Below, in pieces: positions 1 to 6,860 of a DNA stretch of 8,524 nt. Location of the stretch: assembly GCA_022561735.1 (NCBI GenBank), contig JADFQR010000040.1, positions 1 through 8,524 of the forward strand, read 5' to 3'. A program made the position numbers and the translations under genes. A model generated the notes under the pieces. The model had not been told where the DNA came from. It worked only from the letters and a program-made list of their open reading frames with translations, and did not search any database. Position 1 is the first letter of the stretch; the number at the start of each line of letters is the position of its first letter. The stretch comes from Chloroflexota bacterium (GTDB lineage Bacteria; Chloroflexota; Dehalococcoidia; UBA1151).

Positions 1-96
1 TGATTCCGATCCGCCCCGTTGAGCAAATATCTAATCTGTACGGCTCTGTACGGCCCGCACACGATAAACGAACCACCGGGGGCGCGCACACCGCCT
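1..96. other. Non-coding left edge, downstream of the subunit-3 gene
   Basis: No convincing reading frame lies here. On the minus strand this is the 3' flank of the subunit-3 gene, whose TGA is at 97-99. The only structure I see is the 10-bp tandem repeat at 35-54, listed separately. I found no GC-rich hairpin followed by a T-run, so a terminator cannot be placed. The region could also be the upstream region of a gene beyond the left edge. Confidence 0.6.
35..54. repeat. Perfect 10-bp tandem duplication (TCTGTACGGC x2)
   Basis: The unit TCTGTACGGC occurs twice with no gap (35-44 and 45-54). Each copy contains GTAC, and the 10-bp period puts both copies on the same face of the helix, as in a tandem protein-binding site. 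The copies are exact in this window. Function is unknown: a regulator site for a gene to the left, or a chance duplication. Confidence 0.6.
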
Positions 97-564
97 TCAG
101 CCAACCCCTCGCCAGAAGGGCTCGCGTTTGCGCGCTGTCTCAAGGATTGACGGGTCCCACGGTTCCAGATCGAACCCCTCAGGCTGCGGCGGCCGTCCGA
201 CCCAGCCGATATGGCTGTGAACACGGTCATCCGTGTAGTACGTCTCGTATATGAGCTCGACAAACTCGGAGAACTGCACCGGCAGCGCCTCCTCAACACT
301 GTTGAGGGAAGCGATCTGCGTCTCGCTATCGAGCGCAGCGAATCCGCCCTCGGCCCGTGAGGAAATGTCGAGCGACAACGCGTCCAGCACCGACAGCAGC
401 CCGGACCGAAGACGCCCGTAGCGCAGTGACGCGCGTTCCAGGTTCTCCGCAAGGCCGAGTTCACCGGCGCCGGGAAGGTCCCCGTTCGATGGAATAATCA
501 GGTCCATCACCCGCGCCAGGATTACCCGGTCTGTGTCCGTGATCTGCCTGTCACTGGTCGGCAT
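97..564 (-). CDS. Gluconate 2-dehydrogenase subunit 3 family protein (small partner of the GMC oxidoreductase)
   Basis: A protein of 155 aa. It resembles the small subunit-3 family that pairs with GMC-type dehydrogenases such as gluconate, 2-ketogluconate and FAD-glucose dehydrogenases; members assist maturation or electron transfer of the flavoprotein. Visible family traits are the N-terminal helix ending in a DLIIPS motif (residues 21-26), a long helical middle, an ELIYETYYTDDRV segment (103-115), a Gly/Pro-rich GWVGRPPQPEG segment (120-130) and a C-terminal EPFWR (148-152). The ATG at 564 is supported by an AAAAGGG ribosome site five bases upstream (570-576, minus strand). It lies 88 bp downstream of the oxidoreductase gene on the same strand, so one operon is likely. 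Many relatives begin with a twin-arginine signal; none is visible here, so the complex may be cytoplasmic. Assignment is by motif and context. Confidence 0.85.
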   Translation of the reverse strand: MPTSDRQITDTDRVILARVMDLIIPSNGDLPGAGELGLAENLERASLRYGRLRSGLLSVLDALSLDISSRAEGGFAALDSETQIASLNSVEEALPVQFSEFVELIYETYYTDDRVHSHIGWVGRPPQPEGFDLEPWDPSILETARKREPFWRGVG

Positions 565-633
565 TTGCGCCCTTTTCGCATTACAGGGTGATGTCCGCTC
601 CCGGTGTTGGGAAGCGATCGGTTCGGGAGTGTG

Positions 634-652
634 CCCGGCCGCCGTCGCCGGG
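634..652 (-). other. Small GC hairpin between the two dehydrogenase genes
   Basis: CCCGGC (634-639) and GCCGGG (647-652) form a 6-bp stem with a 7-nt loop, directly after the TGA of the oxidoreductase gene. No T-run follows on the minus strand, so it is not a classical terminator. It could attenuate transcription or protect the mRNA end between the two operon genes, or be incidental in GC-rich DNA. Confidence 0.25.
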
Positions 653-2341
653 TCAGCCTTTCAGATCGTCTCTTTCATGCACGATGTAATCGGCGGTTCG
701 TAGCGCGATCGCCTGCAGAGTAGGGGTTGGATTAACCGCGCCGGCCGTCACGAACACGCTGCCGTCGACGATGAAAATGTTGTCCGCATCATGCGCCTGG
801 CACCACTTGTTGACCACGGAACGCTCCGGGTCGTCGCCCATCCGGGCCGTACCCATGAGGTGCCAACCGCCGCTGCGTAGCAACGGGTTCGCCATGATCC
901 GGGTCGCGCCCGCTTCCTTCAGCACACGTGTGGCCATCGTGACGGAGTGATCCATCAAGCGGCGAGAGTTGTCGCTCAACGTGTAGGTGACCTTCGGGGC
1001 GGGAAGCCCGTTGCTATCGGTAAGCTGCGGGTCAAGCGTCACAGTGTTGTGCTCTTCCGGTAGGTCCTCACCGATACCCGCCAGTGTGACGATGTGGCCA
1101 AACCGCTCGGCAAAATCCTCGTGGTGTCCCTCGCCCCACTTGACCGGTTCATGTGCGCCGCCGAGCGCCGTTGCCAGCGGGCCGGTGCCCCGGTTGAGCT
1201 GGTAGGCGTACCCGCGAACGAAATCCCGGCGCGGGTCGGTCTCATAGAACTCCTGGCACATCAAGATGTTGCCCATCGGGCCTTTCCAGGTCTCCGAAAG
1301 GCCAGGGATGAGCCCGGACGTGATCGAGTACGGATGAAACATCAGGTTCTTGCCGACGAGACCTGTCGAGTTCAAGAGTCCATCGGGATGTGCGTCCGAT
1401 TTCGACATCAACAACAGGCGCGGGGTTCCGATTCCGTTGCCTGCCATGACCACACTGCGCGCGGCCTGGTGCTGGACCGCGCCCTCCCGGTCGAAGTAGG
1501 TCGCCCCGGTGGCCCGTCCGTCCGATCCGATCGTTATCTCTGAGACGCGGGCGTGGGTCTTTAAGACAGCTCCGAGCCGGATCGCCTCCGGCCAGTACGT
1601 TACGTCCGTGCTTGCCTTCGCCTTTCTCGTGCAACCGAAGCCAACGGGACCGCAGTAGTTACATGCGTCCCGGCCCTGGTACGGAACCGAGTTGACGTAG
1701 TTGTCGGACGGCCACCAGTGCCAGCCAAGCCGGTCAAAGGCCGCTGCCATGTGCTTGCCGTCCTCCCCGAGGGGGATCGGCGGCATCGGGCGCTGCGAGC
1801 GGGGCGGGCCTGCCGGGTCACCGCTTATCCCGGAGCAACCCATCATCAGGTCGTTCATGTCGTAATACGGCTCAAGGTCTTCGTAGGTGAAAGGCCAGTC
1901 GTCAGCGACTCCGTCCAGAGACTTCACGCGAAAGTCGGACGGGTGAAGGCGCGGCGCGTGCGCCGTCCAGTGGATCGTGCTTCCGCCGACCGCAGCGAAC
2001 ATGAGCGGTGTGATCGCGGACTCACTGTCGTTGACCGGATAGTCCTCGGGAAGACCTCGTTTGTTCGGGTCCCAGTTCCACTCGTGCCGTCCCAGGATCT
2101 CCCAGTTTCGTTCACGCGTGGGATAGAGCGAAGGGTTGATCCAGCGCCCTTGTTCCAGGCACACGACGGAAAACCCGGCCTGGGCGAGCCGCCATGCGAC
2201 GGCCGCACCAGAGGCGCCGGCCCCCACGATCAATACGTCCGCCACGTCCGGTGGCGACTGGCCTTCGGTAGAGATTTCCGGGGTGGTCACCGTTTGACTT
2301 TGCTGTTCTGCTGATTGATCCGGGGATGAGGCGTTGATCAT
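653..2341 (-). CDS. GMC family FAD-dependent oxidoreductase (catalytic subunit)
   Basis: With the start chosen here the protein is 562 aa, a normal GMC length. It oxidises an alcohol or sugar hydroxyl using bound FAD; the substrate cannot be read from sequence. Numbering from this Met, the FAD-binding loop VGAGASGA is at about 39-46, GGSTIHW at 119-125, the C-terminal HLMGTARMGDDP at 494-505 (His494 is the expected catalytic base) and NPTPT at 537-541. A Cys cluster CNYCGPVGFGC (227-237) sits where related dehydrogenases have an Fe-S ligand region. The frame stays open to 2473, but those 44 extra residues are Pro/Arg-rich, lack a ribosome site and would cover the divergent promoter. The ATG at 2341 has GGAG about 10 nt upstream. 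No signal peptide is seen. It is first in an operon with the subunit-3 gene; no cytochrome subunit follows within the window. Confidence 0.9.
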   Translation of the reverse strand: MINASSPDQSAEQQSQTVTTPEISTEGQSPPDVADVLIVGAGASGAAVAWRLAQAGFSVVCLEQGRWINPSLYPTRERNWEILGRHEWNWDPNKRGLPEDYPVNDSESAITPLMFAAVGGSTIHWTAHAPRLHPSDFRVKSLDGVADDWPFTYEDLEPYYDMNDLMMGCSGISGDPAGPPRSQRPMPPIPLGEDGKHMAAAFDRLGWHWWPSDNYVNSVPYQGRDACNYCGPVGFGCTRKAKASTDVTYWPEAIRLGAVLKTHARVSEITIGSDGRATGATYFDREGAVQHQAARSVVMAGNGIGTPRLLLMSKSDAHPDGLLNSTGLVGKNLMFHPYSITSGLIPGLSETWKGPMGNILMCQEFYETDPRRDFVRGYAYQLNRGTGPLATALGGAHEPVKWGEGHHEDFAERFGHIVTLAGIGEDLPEEHNTVTLDPQLTDSNGLPAPKVTYTLSDNSRRLMDHSVTMATRVLKEAGATRIMANPLLRSGGWHLMGTARMGDDPERSVVNKWCQAHDADNIFIVDGSVFVTAGAVNPTPTLQAIALRTADYIVHERDDLKG

Positions 2342-2454
2342 GCAGGGCAGGCTCCGCTCATAAAACGTCGGGCGTGACTGGACGGGAAACTTACCACGCG
2401 GCGGAGTTCTTGTTGGGGGTTGCCCGAATGGAAATCGAACCGGATATCGAGCCT

Positions 2455-2467
2455 TTGATGGCATCAA
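2455..2467. promoter_or_regulatory. Perfect palindrome over the -35 box, possible operator
   Basis: TTGATG-G-CATCAA has 6-bp arms and a 1-nt centre. The left arm is the -35 hexamer of the proposed promoter, so a bound repressor would block it. The half-site TGGCATCA recurs 9 bp further on (2459-2466 and 2468-2475). The binding protein is unknown. Confidence 0.35.
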
Positions 2468-2483
2468 TGGCATCAGATATCAC
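2455..2483 (+). promoter_or_regulatory. Candidate sigma-70-type promoter for the OsmC gene
   Basis: TTGATG (2455-2460), a 17-bp spacer and TATCAC (2478-2483) each match the housekeeping consensus at 4 of 6 positions. Initiation near 2490 would leave a leader of about 30 nt carrying the AAGGGAG ribosome site at 2507-2513. The match is moderate and not unique. Confidence 0.4.
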
Positions 2484-2493
2484 AATGATCTGA
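2473..2493. promoter_or_regulatory. Inverted repeat over the -10 and start region, possible operator
   Basis: TCAGAT (2473-2478) and ATCTGA (2488-2493) are perfect inverted arms separated by 9 nt, a 21-bp element typical in size of a dimeric regulator site. It covers the proposed -10 box and start point of the OsmC gene. It does not resemble the OhrR operator known for other OsmC/Ohr genes. Confidence 0.3.
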
Positions 2494-2519
2494 AATCCCA
2501 GAGCTGAAGGGAGCGCAAC

Positions 2520-2942
2520 ATGGCGACCGTCACGGTGACCGGAACATCGGACGACAGATACGAAACCCGGATCACGGACGGACGGCACGTCTACAGCGCA
2601 GACGAGCCAGAACCGATCGGTACGGACGCCGGCCCGAACCCGTACGAGTTTCTGCTGTCCGCACTCGGCGCATGCACCTCGATCACACTGTTCATGTATG
2701 CGGGGCGCAAGAACTGGCCGCTGGAGCGCGTCCACATCGAGTTGTCATACGACCGCGTACACGCCGATGATTGCGAGCATTGTGAAGAGGAACACGGGAT
2801 GGTTGACCTGATCGAGCGGAAAATCCGGTTCGAAGGGCCGCTCAATGCGGAGCAACGGGAAAGACTGGCGTACATAGCCACGCGTTGCCCGGTTCACAAG
2901 ACGTTGTCAGGCGGCGTGACGATCGTGGACGAAATCGAGTAG
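2520..2942 (+). CDS. OsmC family protein (thiol peroxidase-like)
   Basis: A protein of 140 aa, the normal length for a single OsmC/Ohr domain. Family members reduce organic hydroperoxides using a pair of cysteines in a homodimer in the cytoplasm. The two family cysteines are present: Cys52 in LGACTSITL at the start of the central helix and Cys123 in TRCPVHKTL. The segment NPYEFLLSALGAC (40-52) is typical. An extra DDCEHCEEEHG stretch (83-93) adds a CxxC pair (Cys85, Cys88); from memory, similar Cys/Asp/Glu stretches occur in the OsmC subgroup found alone or fused to alpha/beta hydrolases. The ATG is fixed by AAGGGAG six bases upstream. It is divergent from the GMC operon and convergent with the membrane regulator, ending 35 bp from that gene's stop. 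Peroxide versus other thiol chemistry cannot be decided from sequence. Confidence 0.88.
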   Translation: MATVTVTGTSDDRYETRITDGRHVYSADEPEPIGTDAGPNPYEFLLSALGACTSITLFMYAGRKNWPLERVHIELSYDRVHADDCEHCEEEHGMVDLIERKIRFEGPLNAEQRERLAYIATRCPVHKTLSGGVTIVDEIE

Positions 2943-2977
2943 GGAGCAGCGTTCTCATTCTTGAGATGCGCCGATAC

Positions 2978-4183
2978 TCACTGACCGTTGGCGGAACGTC
3001 GGGTTGCCACATCGGAAGATGTGGCAACGTCACCCGACGCCGGGATTACCAGCCTCTGCTCGTAGGCGAACACCACGACCTGTGTCCGGTCCCGCATGTC
3101 GAGCTTCGATAAAACTCGTTTCACGTGGGTCTTCACGGTGCCCTCGCTAATGAACAATTCTTCGGCAATATCAGCGTTCGTGTCGCCGTGTGCCATCAGC
3201 ATGAACACTTCCTGCTCTCGATCGGTCAATTCGCGAAGTGCGGATGCGTCCGGAGTGAACTCAGATCCGGTCTCTGATGGATCCGGAACCAGGGCCAGGA
3301 TGTCAGCAGACGACGACCCCGTCGCCGGATCAGCAGGGGTGATCGTCGTAGGAATGGCCGCGTTGAGCGACTCTGCCACCGACATCGCTCCCGGCCCGGG
3401 ATCTGGATTGACTTCGGCGCCAGGGCCGGGCGGAGTTACTCCGAGACCCCGAGGCGGCGTGAATCCCGGGCTGTCCTCTTCGGTCGGCGGTGGCGTAGGC
3501 AAGCTTGAAATCCGTGGCGAGCGAGACCCCAACATCAATCTGGCCCACCATCCGTGTATCGATGAGAAGGCAAGAACTACATGCGATGCGAGGATGAGTC
3601 CCACAAGGCCGAACGGGGTGAGCAGTAGCGCTTTGAACGGTGTGTCCAGGACAACCCTGTAGCCTCCAAAATCGAAATTTGGCCCGTCCGTGACCATAGC
3701 GAATAGTGGGGCGAAGACCATCGCTCCGGTCACCGAGTACATGACCACGAGGGTTACGAATGCGGCGATACCGATGGGGAACTGCGCTACGAGGTAGACG
3801 AGTCCCGTCCAGGTCGTCGGGTCGACAAGCCTGAGCTTCACTTGCGAGCGGAAGTTGCTGACGCCTTCGAGTTTTGATGGCGGGCGTCTGATCGGCGTAC
3901 GGTTTGCGTATCCGGCGGTAGAGGCTTCGAAATCGCCGAGCCATCGGGTGATAAAGAGAGTGGCGAGCAGTATCGCCGGTCCGACCAGCGTCCAGATCAG
4001 TGCTCCACCCAACGAGAAGGAAACGGTGAAAAATACGAAATACGCGATGCCGAGGGGGAACATTAGGAGCATGTGCACGGCACGCACGTACGTGCGGTAC
4101 TCGACCACCGGGCGGAAGATATGGCCGATCGGTCCGCGACTGGATGGATACGATGTGGTGAACGGGTTGTATCTGTAAGTCAT
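2978..4183 (-). CDS. Membrane sensor domain fused to a LuxR-type DNA-binding domain
   Basis: With the start used here the protein is 401 aa. Residues about 22-220 look like the 'putative sensor' membrane domain usually found at the N-terminus of actinobacterial and Chloroflexota histidine kinases. It has four to five hydrophobic segments in two similar halves: FPLGIAYFVFF near 42-52 and FPIGIAAFVTL near 135-145 each follow an aromatic/Thr-rich lead. A flexible Pro/Gly/Ser-rich linker spans about 228-310. A LuxR helix-turn-helix follows at about 319-378 (LTDREQEVF, then NADIAEELFISEGTVKTHVKRVLSKL). There is no kinase or receiver domain, so it is probably a membrane-bound one-component transcription factor. 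The frame extends upstream to a GTG at 4285, but those 34 residues look non-coding and lack a ribosome site; the chosen ATG also lacks a clear one. Target genes are unknown; the convergent OsmC gene is a candidate. Confidence 0.85.
   Translation of the reverse strand: MTYRYNPFTTSYPSSRGPIGHIFRPVVEYRTYVRAVHMLLMFPLGIAYFVFFTVSFSLGGALIWTLVGPAILLATLFITRWLGDFEASTAGYANRTPIRRPPSKLEGVSNFRSQVKLRLVDPTTWTGLVYLVAQFPIGIAAFVTLVVMYSVTGAMVFAPLFAMVTDGPNFDFGGYRVVLDTPFKALLLTPFGLVGLILASHVVLAFSSIHGWWARLMLGSRSPRISSLPTPPPTEEDSPGFTPPRGLGVTPPGPGAEVNPDPGPGAMSVAESLNAAIPTTITPADPATGSSSADILALVPDPSETGSEFTPDASALRELTDREQEVFMLMAHGDTNADIAEELFISEGTVKTHVKRVLSKLDMRDRTQVVVFAYEQRLVIPASGDVATSSDVATRRSANGQ
2997..3039. repeat. Long hairpin in the 3' end of the regulator gene, past the OsmC gene
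   Basis: GTTGCCACATC (3003-3013) and GATGTGGCAAC (3018-3028) form a perfect 11-bp stem with a GGAA loop. The flanks CGTCGG (2997-3002) and CCGACG (3034-3039) extend it by 6 bp across a 5-nt bulge. The element lies inside the regulator's last codons, where it encodes DVATSSDVAT, and 55 nt past the OsmC stop on the other strand. No T-run follows on either side. It may act as a bidirectional 3'-end structure or terminator for the convergent pair. Confidence 0.6.
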
Positions 4184-4348
4184 ACAAACAGTTTCTGGTG
4201 ACTCTCGCCTGAATACGTCTCCCCACGGGGGCATTCTGCCGATGCGGTCATAACCCGCTGGGGTGATTCCCCATCCTGTTGGCACGCGGCTCGTGTAAAT
4301 TGCGGCGAGGCGCCCGGTGTGAAGAAAACACCGTCCTGCCCGACGCCC
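4184..4348 (-). other. Spacer between mutS2 and the membrane regulator
   Basis: These 165 bp separate two minus-strand genes. CGGTGT (4315-4320) and ACACCG (4328-4333) can form a 6-bp hairpin with a 7-nt loop 15 bp after the mutS2 stop, but no T-run follows on the minus strand, so a terminator is only possible. A second small hairpin, TGGGG-TGATT-CCCCA, is at 4259-4273. I could not find a convincing -35/-10 pair for the regulator. The regulator's frame is open through 4285, so part of this stretch would be coding if an upstream start is used. Confidence 0.4.
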
Positions 4349-6781
4349 TTACAACAGCTCCACCTCGGTCGACCCGTCGCCGCCCATAGACTGTTCAGAC
4401 CGCTCGAACCCGCCCACCGCCGGGTGACGTTGCAGCGCCTCCCGCGTGGCGTCTCTCAGTGCGCCGGTCCCCTTGCCGTGGATGACCCGAACGCTCGTTA
4501 ACCCGAGAAGGGCGGCCTCATCCAGGAACGCCACCACCCGTTCATACACCTCGATGGCCCGGATGCCCCGGATGTCCAGTTCCCGGGTCGGCTCATCGAT
4601 TATCGGTATCGATGTCGTGATCCTGGGCGCTTCCTGCGCCGGCGCGTCCTCAGAGGGCGTGACCACCTTCAGCCGGGCGACGTTGAGTGTGACCCGCGCG
4701 TTTCCAAGATGGAGATTCACGGAGCCGTCCGGGTTCACGTCCACGACCGTCGCCCGGGCGTTAAGGCCCCGGACCTCCACTATGTCGCCTGCGGTGAGTG
4801 GACGTGGCGCTGGTGGCGCTTCTTCCGGCTCGATCTGTTTGCTCTCGGCGGGGCGGGTCACATTGAACCGGTCTGCGCGCTGGAGAGATCGCCTGACCCG
4901 GTCCGTCTCGCGTCGCACCGCCGCCATATCGCGTTCCTGGCCTGCCCGCCGCTGGATCTGCCGCAGGCTTGTACGCACCTCCTCCGCCTCGACCTGTAGT
5001 TCGCGCCGGGTCTCCTCTACGAGGTCGTCCTGCGCCTCTGTGATCGCCCGCACGCGCCTCTCCAGGTCACTGCGAGCCGCCTCGGCTTTGATCCTGTCAG
5101 ATTCAGCGCTCGCCAGCCGTCCTTCTATCTCGGATCGTTCGCGTTGCAACTGGAGAAGCAGGGTCTCCGTCGCCGAGTGTTCCGGGGACAGGAACGACCG
5201 CGCCCTGTCCAGCACGGCTTCCGGAAGGCCCAGCCGCTCGGCTACCGACATCGCGTAGCTGCGGCCCGGGGTGCCCATGGAGACGCGGTAACTCGGCAAC
5301 ATCGTGTCGGGGTTCAGCTCCACGGCGGCGTTCCGCATGCCGGGCGTCTCACCGGCGTGTTCGGCAACGGCGCGGTGGTGGGTTGTGACGATGGTCGGGA
5401 CGCCGAGCTGGACCAGGTGGTCGAGGATCGCCCGGGCCAGCGCAGAACCCTCTTCCGGGTCGGTCCCGGTGCCAAGCTCGTCCAGCAGCACGAGTGATCG
5501 ATCGTTCGCCTCCGCCAGCACATCGACTACGGCTCCCAGGTGGGACGAGAAGGTAGAGACAGAGCGTTCGATGCTCTGGGCGTCCCCGATGTCCACGTAC
5601 ACCCCGTCGAACACGGAGATCTCGGTCAGCGGATCGCCCGGGACCTGCATGCCGCTCTGGTGCATCAGTACCGCCAGCCCCGCCGTCTTGAGAGCGACGG
5701 TCTTCCCGCCCGTGTTGGGGCCGGTGATAACGAGAGCGCGAAAGCCGGCTCCAACTGAAAGACTGATCGGGACCGCCTGTTCGCCCAGCAGGGGGTGCCG
5801 CACATCGACCAGGTTGAGCGCTGTTTCGTTGCTCGCCGGCAGCGTGATAGCGCGGGCCGCACGCATGGCGTGTGCCAGGCGGGCGCGCGTGAAAACCAGG
5901 TCCAGCCTGCCCGCCGCCTCGATCGCCATCATGGCGTCCCGGGCGCGGTCCGCCACAAGCTTGGAAAGGCGTCGAAGGACCTTGTCCTCTTCCCGAACGA
6001 CCGCCGCGGAGGCCTCTCGCCAGCCGTTGCACAGGTCCACAGCGTCAAACGGCTCTACGAACAGCGTCTGGCCGGTGTTGGACACGTCATGCACGATCCC
6101 CGGCACCGCCGAGCGTTGGTCCGCGCGCACCTCGATAACCAGCCGGTCGCCTCTCGTCGAGACTACCGGCGCCTGTATGGCCCCGCGTATCTTCGGCCGC
6201 GCGATCAGGCGCTCCAGGTGGCTGGTCAGCCTGCGGTACCGTTCGCCGACCCCGGACCGGAGCCTACCCAGGTCTGGCGTGGCCGAGTCGCGGATATTGC
6301 CGCGCTCGTCGATCGCCTCGCCGATGCGCTCGTCGAGCCAGCGAAGGTCGGGTATCAGTGCGGCGAGGATGCCGACCACCGGCGTGGCCCGTCCCAGCGC
6401 CTGGGCGGCGTCGCGCGCCTCCGAAAGGGAACGCAAAACCTGGCCGGTTCGTAGCAGGGCCTCGCCTTCGAGAACACCGCCGAGTTCGGCTCGCTCGATG
6501 TATGGCCGGGGGTCGATCAGCCCGCCCAGGCCGATGTCCCCGGATTCATCGATTATCCGACGCGCTTCGGCCGTTTCTTCCTGCAGCCGTTCGATCTCGC
6601 GTTCGTCACTTGAAGGCTCCAGCTTGAGCGCGAGTTCACGCGCCCTGAACATCTGCGCGCGGCCGGCAAGCAAGTCCAGCAGTTTTGGCCACTCTATAAG
6701 CTCGCGTGAACGCTCGGCGAGCGTCTGCCGGGGCGTCAGGTCTGGCGACTCATCATCGTTGTGCGCTTCGTGTTCGAGCAT
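4349..6781 (-). CDS. mutS2: MutS2 ATPase/endonuclease with C-terminal Smr domain
   Basis: An 810-aa protein, close to the roughly 780-800 aa usual for MutS2. The family lacks the mismatch-binding domain of MutS. It suppresses homologous recombination in some species and, in Bacillus, splits collided ribosomes. Domains in order: core/lever helices (about 20-320); MutS-type ATPase with Walker A GPNTGGKT (354-361), STFSSHL (409-415), Walker B LVLLDELGTGTDP (430-442) and TTHH (466-469); a charged coiled coil (about 540-635); a small beta domain (663-707); and a C-terminal Smr nuclease domain (735-808) with LDIRG (735-739) and HGKGTG (768-773). All key motifs look intact. The ATG at 6781 has no ribosome site, but a -10-like box lies nine bases upstream. 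It is divergent from the alpha/beta hydrolase and followed by the membrane regulator on the same strand. Confidence 0.97.
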   Translation of the reverse strand: MLEHEAHNDDESPDLTPRQTLAERSRELIEWPKLLDLLAGRAQMFRARELALKLEPSSDEREIERLQEETAEARRIIDESGDIGLGGLIDPRPYIERAELGGVLEGEALLRTGQVLRSLSEARDAAQALGRATPVVGILAALIPDLRWLDERIGEAIDERGNIRDSATPDLGRLRSGVGERYRRLTSHLERLIARPKIRGAIQAPVVSTRGDRLVIEVRADQRSAVPGIVHDVSNTGQTLFVEPFDAVDLCNGWREASAAVVREEDKVLRRLSKLVADRARDAMMAIEAAGRLDLVFTRARLAHAMRAARAITLPASNETALNLVDVRHPLLGEQAVPISLSVGAGFRALVITGPNTGGKTVALKTAGLAVLMHQSGMQVPGDPLTEISVFDGVYVDIGDAQSIERSVSTFSSHLGAVVDVLAEANDRSLVLLDELGTGTDPEEGSALARAILDHLVQLGVPTIVTTHHRAVAEHAGETPGMRNAAVELNPDTMLPSYRVSMGTPGRSYAMSVAERLGLPEAVLDRARSFLSPEHSATETLLLQLQRERSEIEGRLASAESDRIKAEAARSDLERRVRAITEAQDDLVEETRRELQVEAEEVRTSLRQIQRRAGQERDMAAVRRETDRVRRSLQRADRFNVTRPAESKQIEPEEAPPAPRPLTAGDIVEVRGLNARATVVDVNPDGSVNLHLGNARVTLNVARLKVVTPSEDAPAQEAPRITTSIPIIDEPTRELDIRGIRAIEVYERVVAFLDEAALLGLTSVRVIHGKGTGALRDATREALQRHPAVGGFERSEQSMGGDGSTEVELL

Positions 6782-6790
6782 CGAGTGGCT

Positions 6791-6796
6791 ATTCTA
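6791..6796 (-). promoter_or_regulatory. Candidate -10 box for mutS2, implying a leaderless mRNA
   Basis: On the minus strand this reads TAGAAT, 5 of 6 matches to TATAAT, ending nine bases before the mutS2 ATG. Initiation six to nine bases beyond it would place the mRNA start at or within about three bases of the ATG. This fits the absence of a ribosome site. No good -35 is visible 16-18 bp upstream. Confidence 0.4.
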
Positions 6797-6860
6797 GTGT
6801 TGGACCGCCCACGAACCATCTTCCGGCCCTTGTGGGGACTATCCGGGCACAGGAGACCGC

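Larger units (their letters stand above)
2342..2519. promoter_or_regulatory. Divergent control region between the GMC operon and the OsmC gene
   Basis: These 178 bp separate the two divergent starts. Toward the OsmC gene there is a promoter candidate at 2455-2483 and two inverted repeats. Toward the oxidoreductase only a weak match is visible: TTTTAT on the minus strand around 2359-2364, preceded 18 nt upstream by a poor TTTCCC -35, which would give a short leader carrying GGAG at 2352-2355. Shared control of the two transcripts is an inference from this layout. Confidence 0.5.

Noticed and set aside
1718..2314. A 198-aa plus-strand open frame opposite the GMC gene
   Set aside because: It is antisense to conserved FAD-binding and active-site regions and has no recognisable domain or supporting ribosome site.
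2342..2473. N-terminal extension of the GMC oxidoreductase to an ATG at 2473
   Set aside because: It has no ribosome site, Pro/Arg-rich content unlike the family, and it covers the divergent promoter and palindromes. The ATG at 2341 gives a normal protein.
3096..3662. A 188-aa plus-strand open frame opposite the regulator
   Set aside because: It mirrors the Pro/Gly/Ser-rich linker and the HTH region of the regulator. The product is low-complexity.
4184..4285. Upstream GTG start for the membrane regulator
   Set aside because: The 34 extra residues have no membrane or family character and no ribosome site. The ATG at 4183 leads directly into the sensor domain. The choice is not certain.
4315..4333. 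Intrinsic terminator of mutS2
   Set aside because: The stem is only 6 bp with a 7-nt loop and no T-run follows on the minus strand, so it is noted only as a possible hairpin.
5304..6797. A 497-aa plus-strand open frame opposite mutS2
   Set aside because: It is the GC-driven mirror of mutS2. Its translation is low-complexity Ser/Arg-rich with no domain, while the minus strand has every MutS2 motif.
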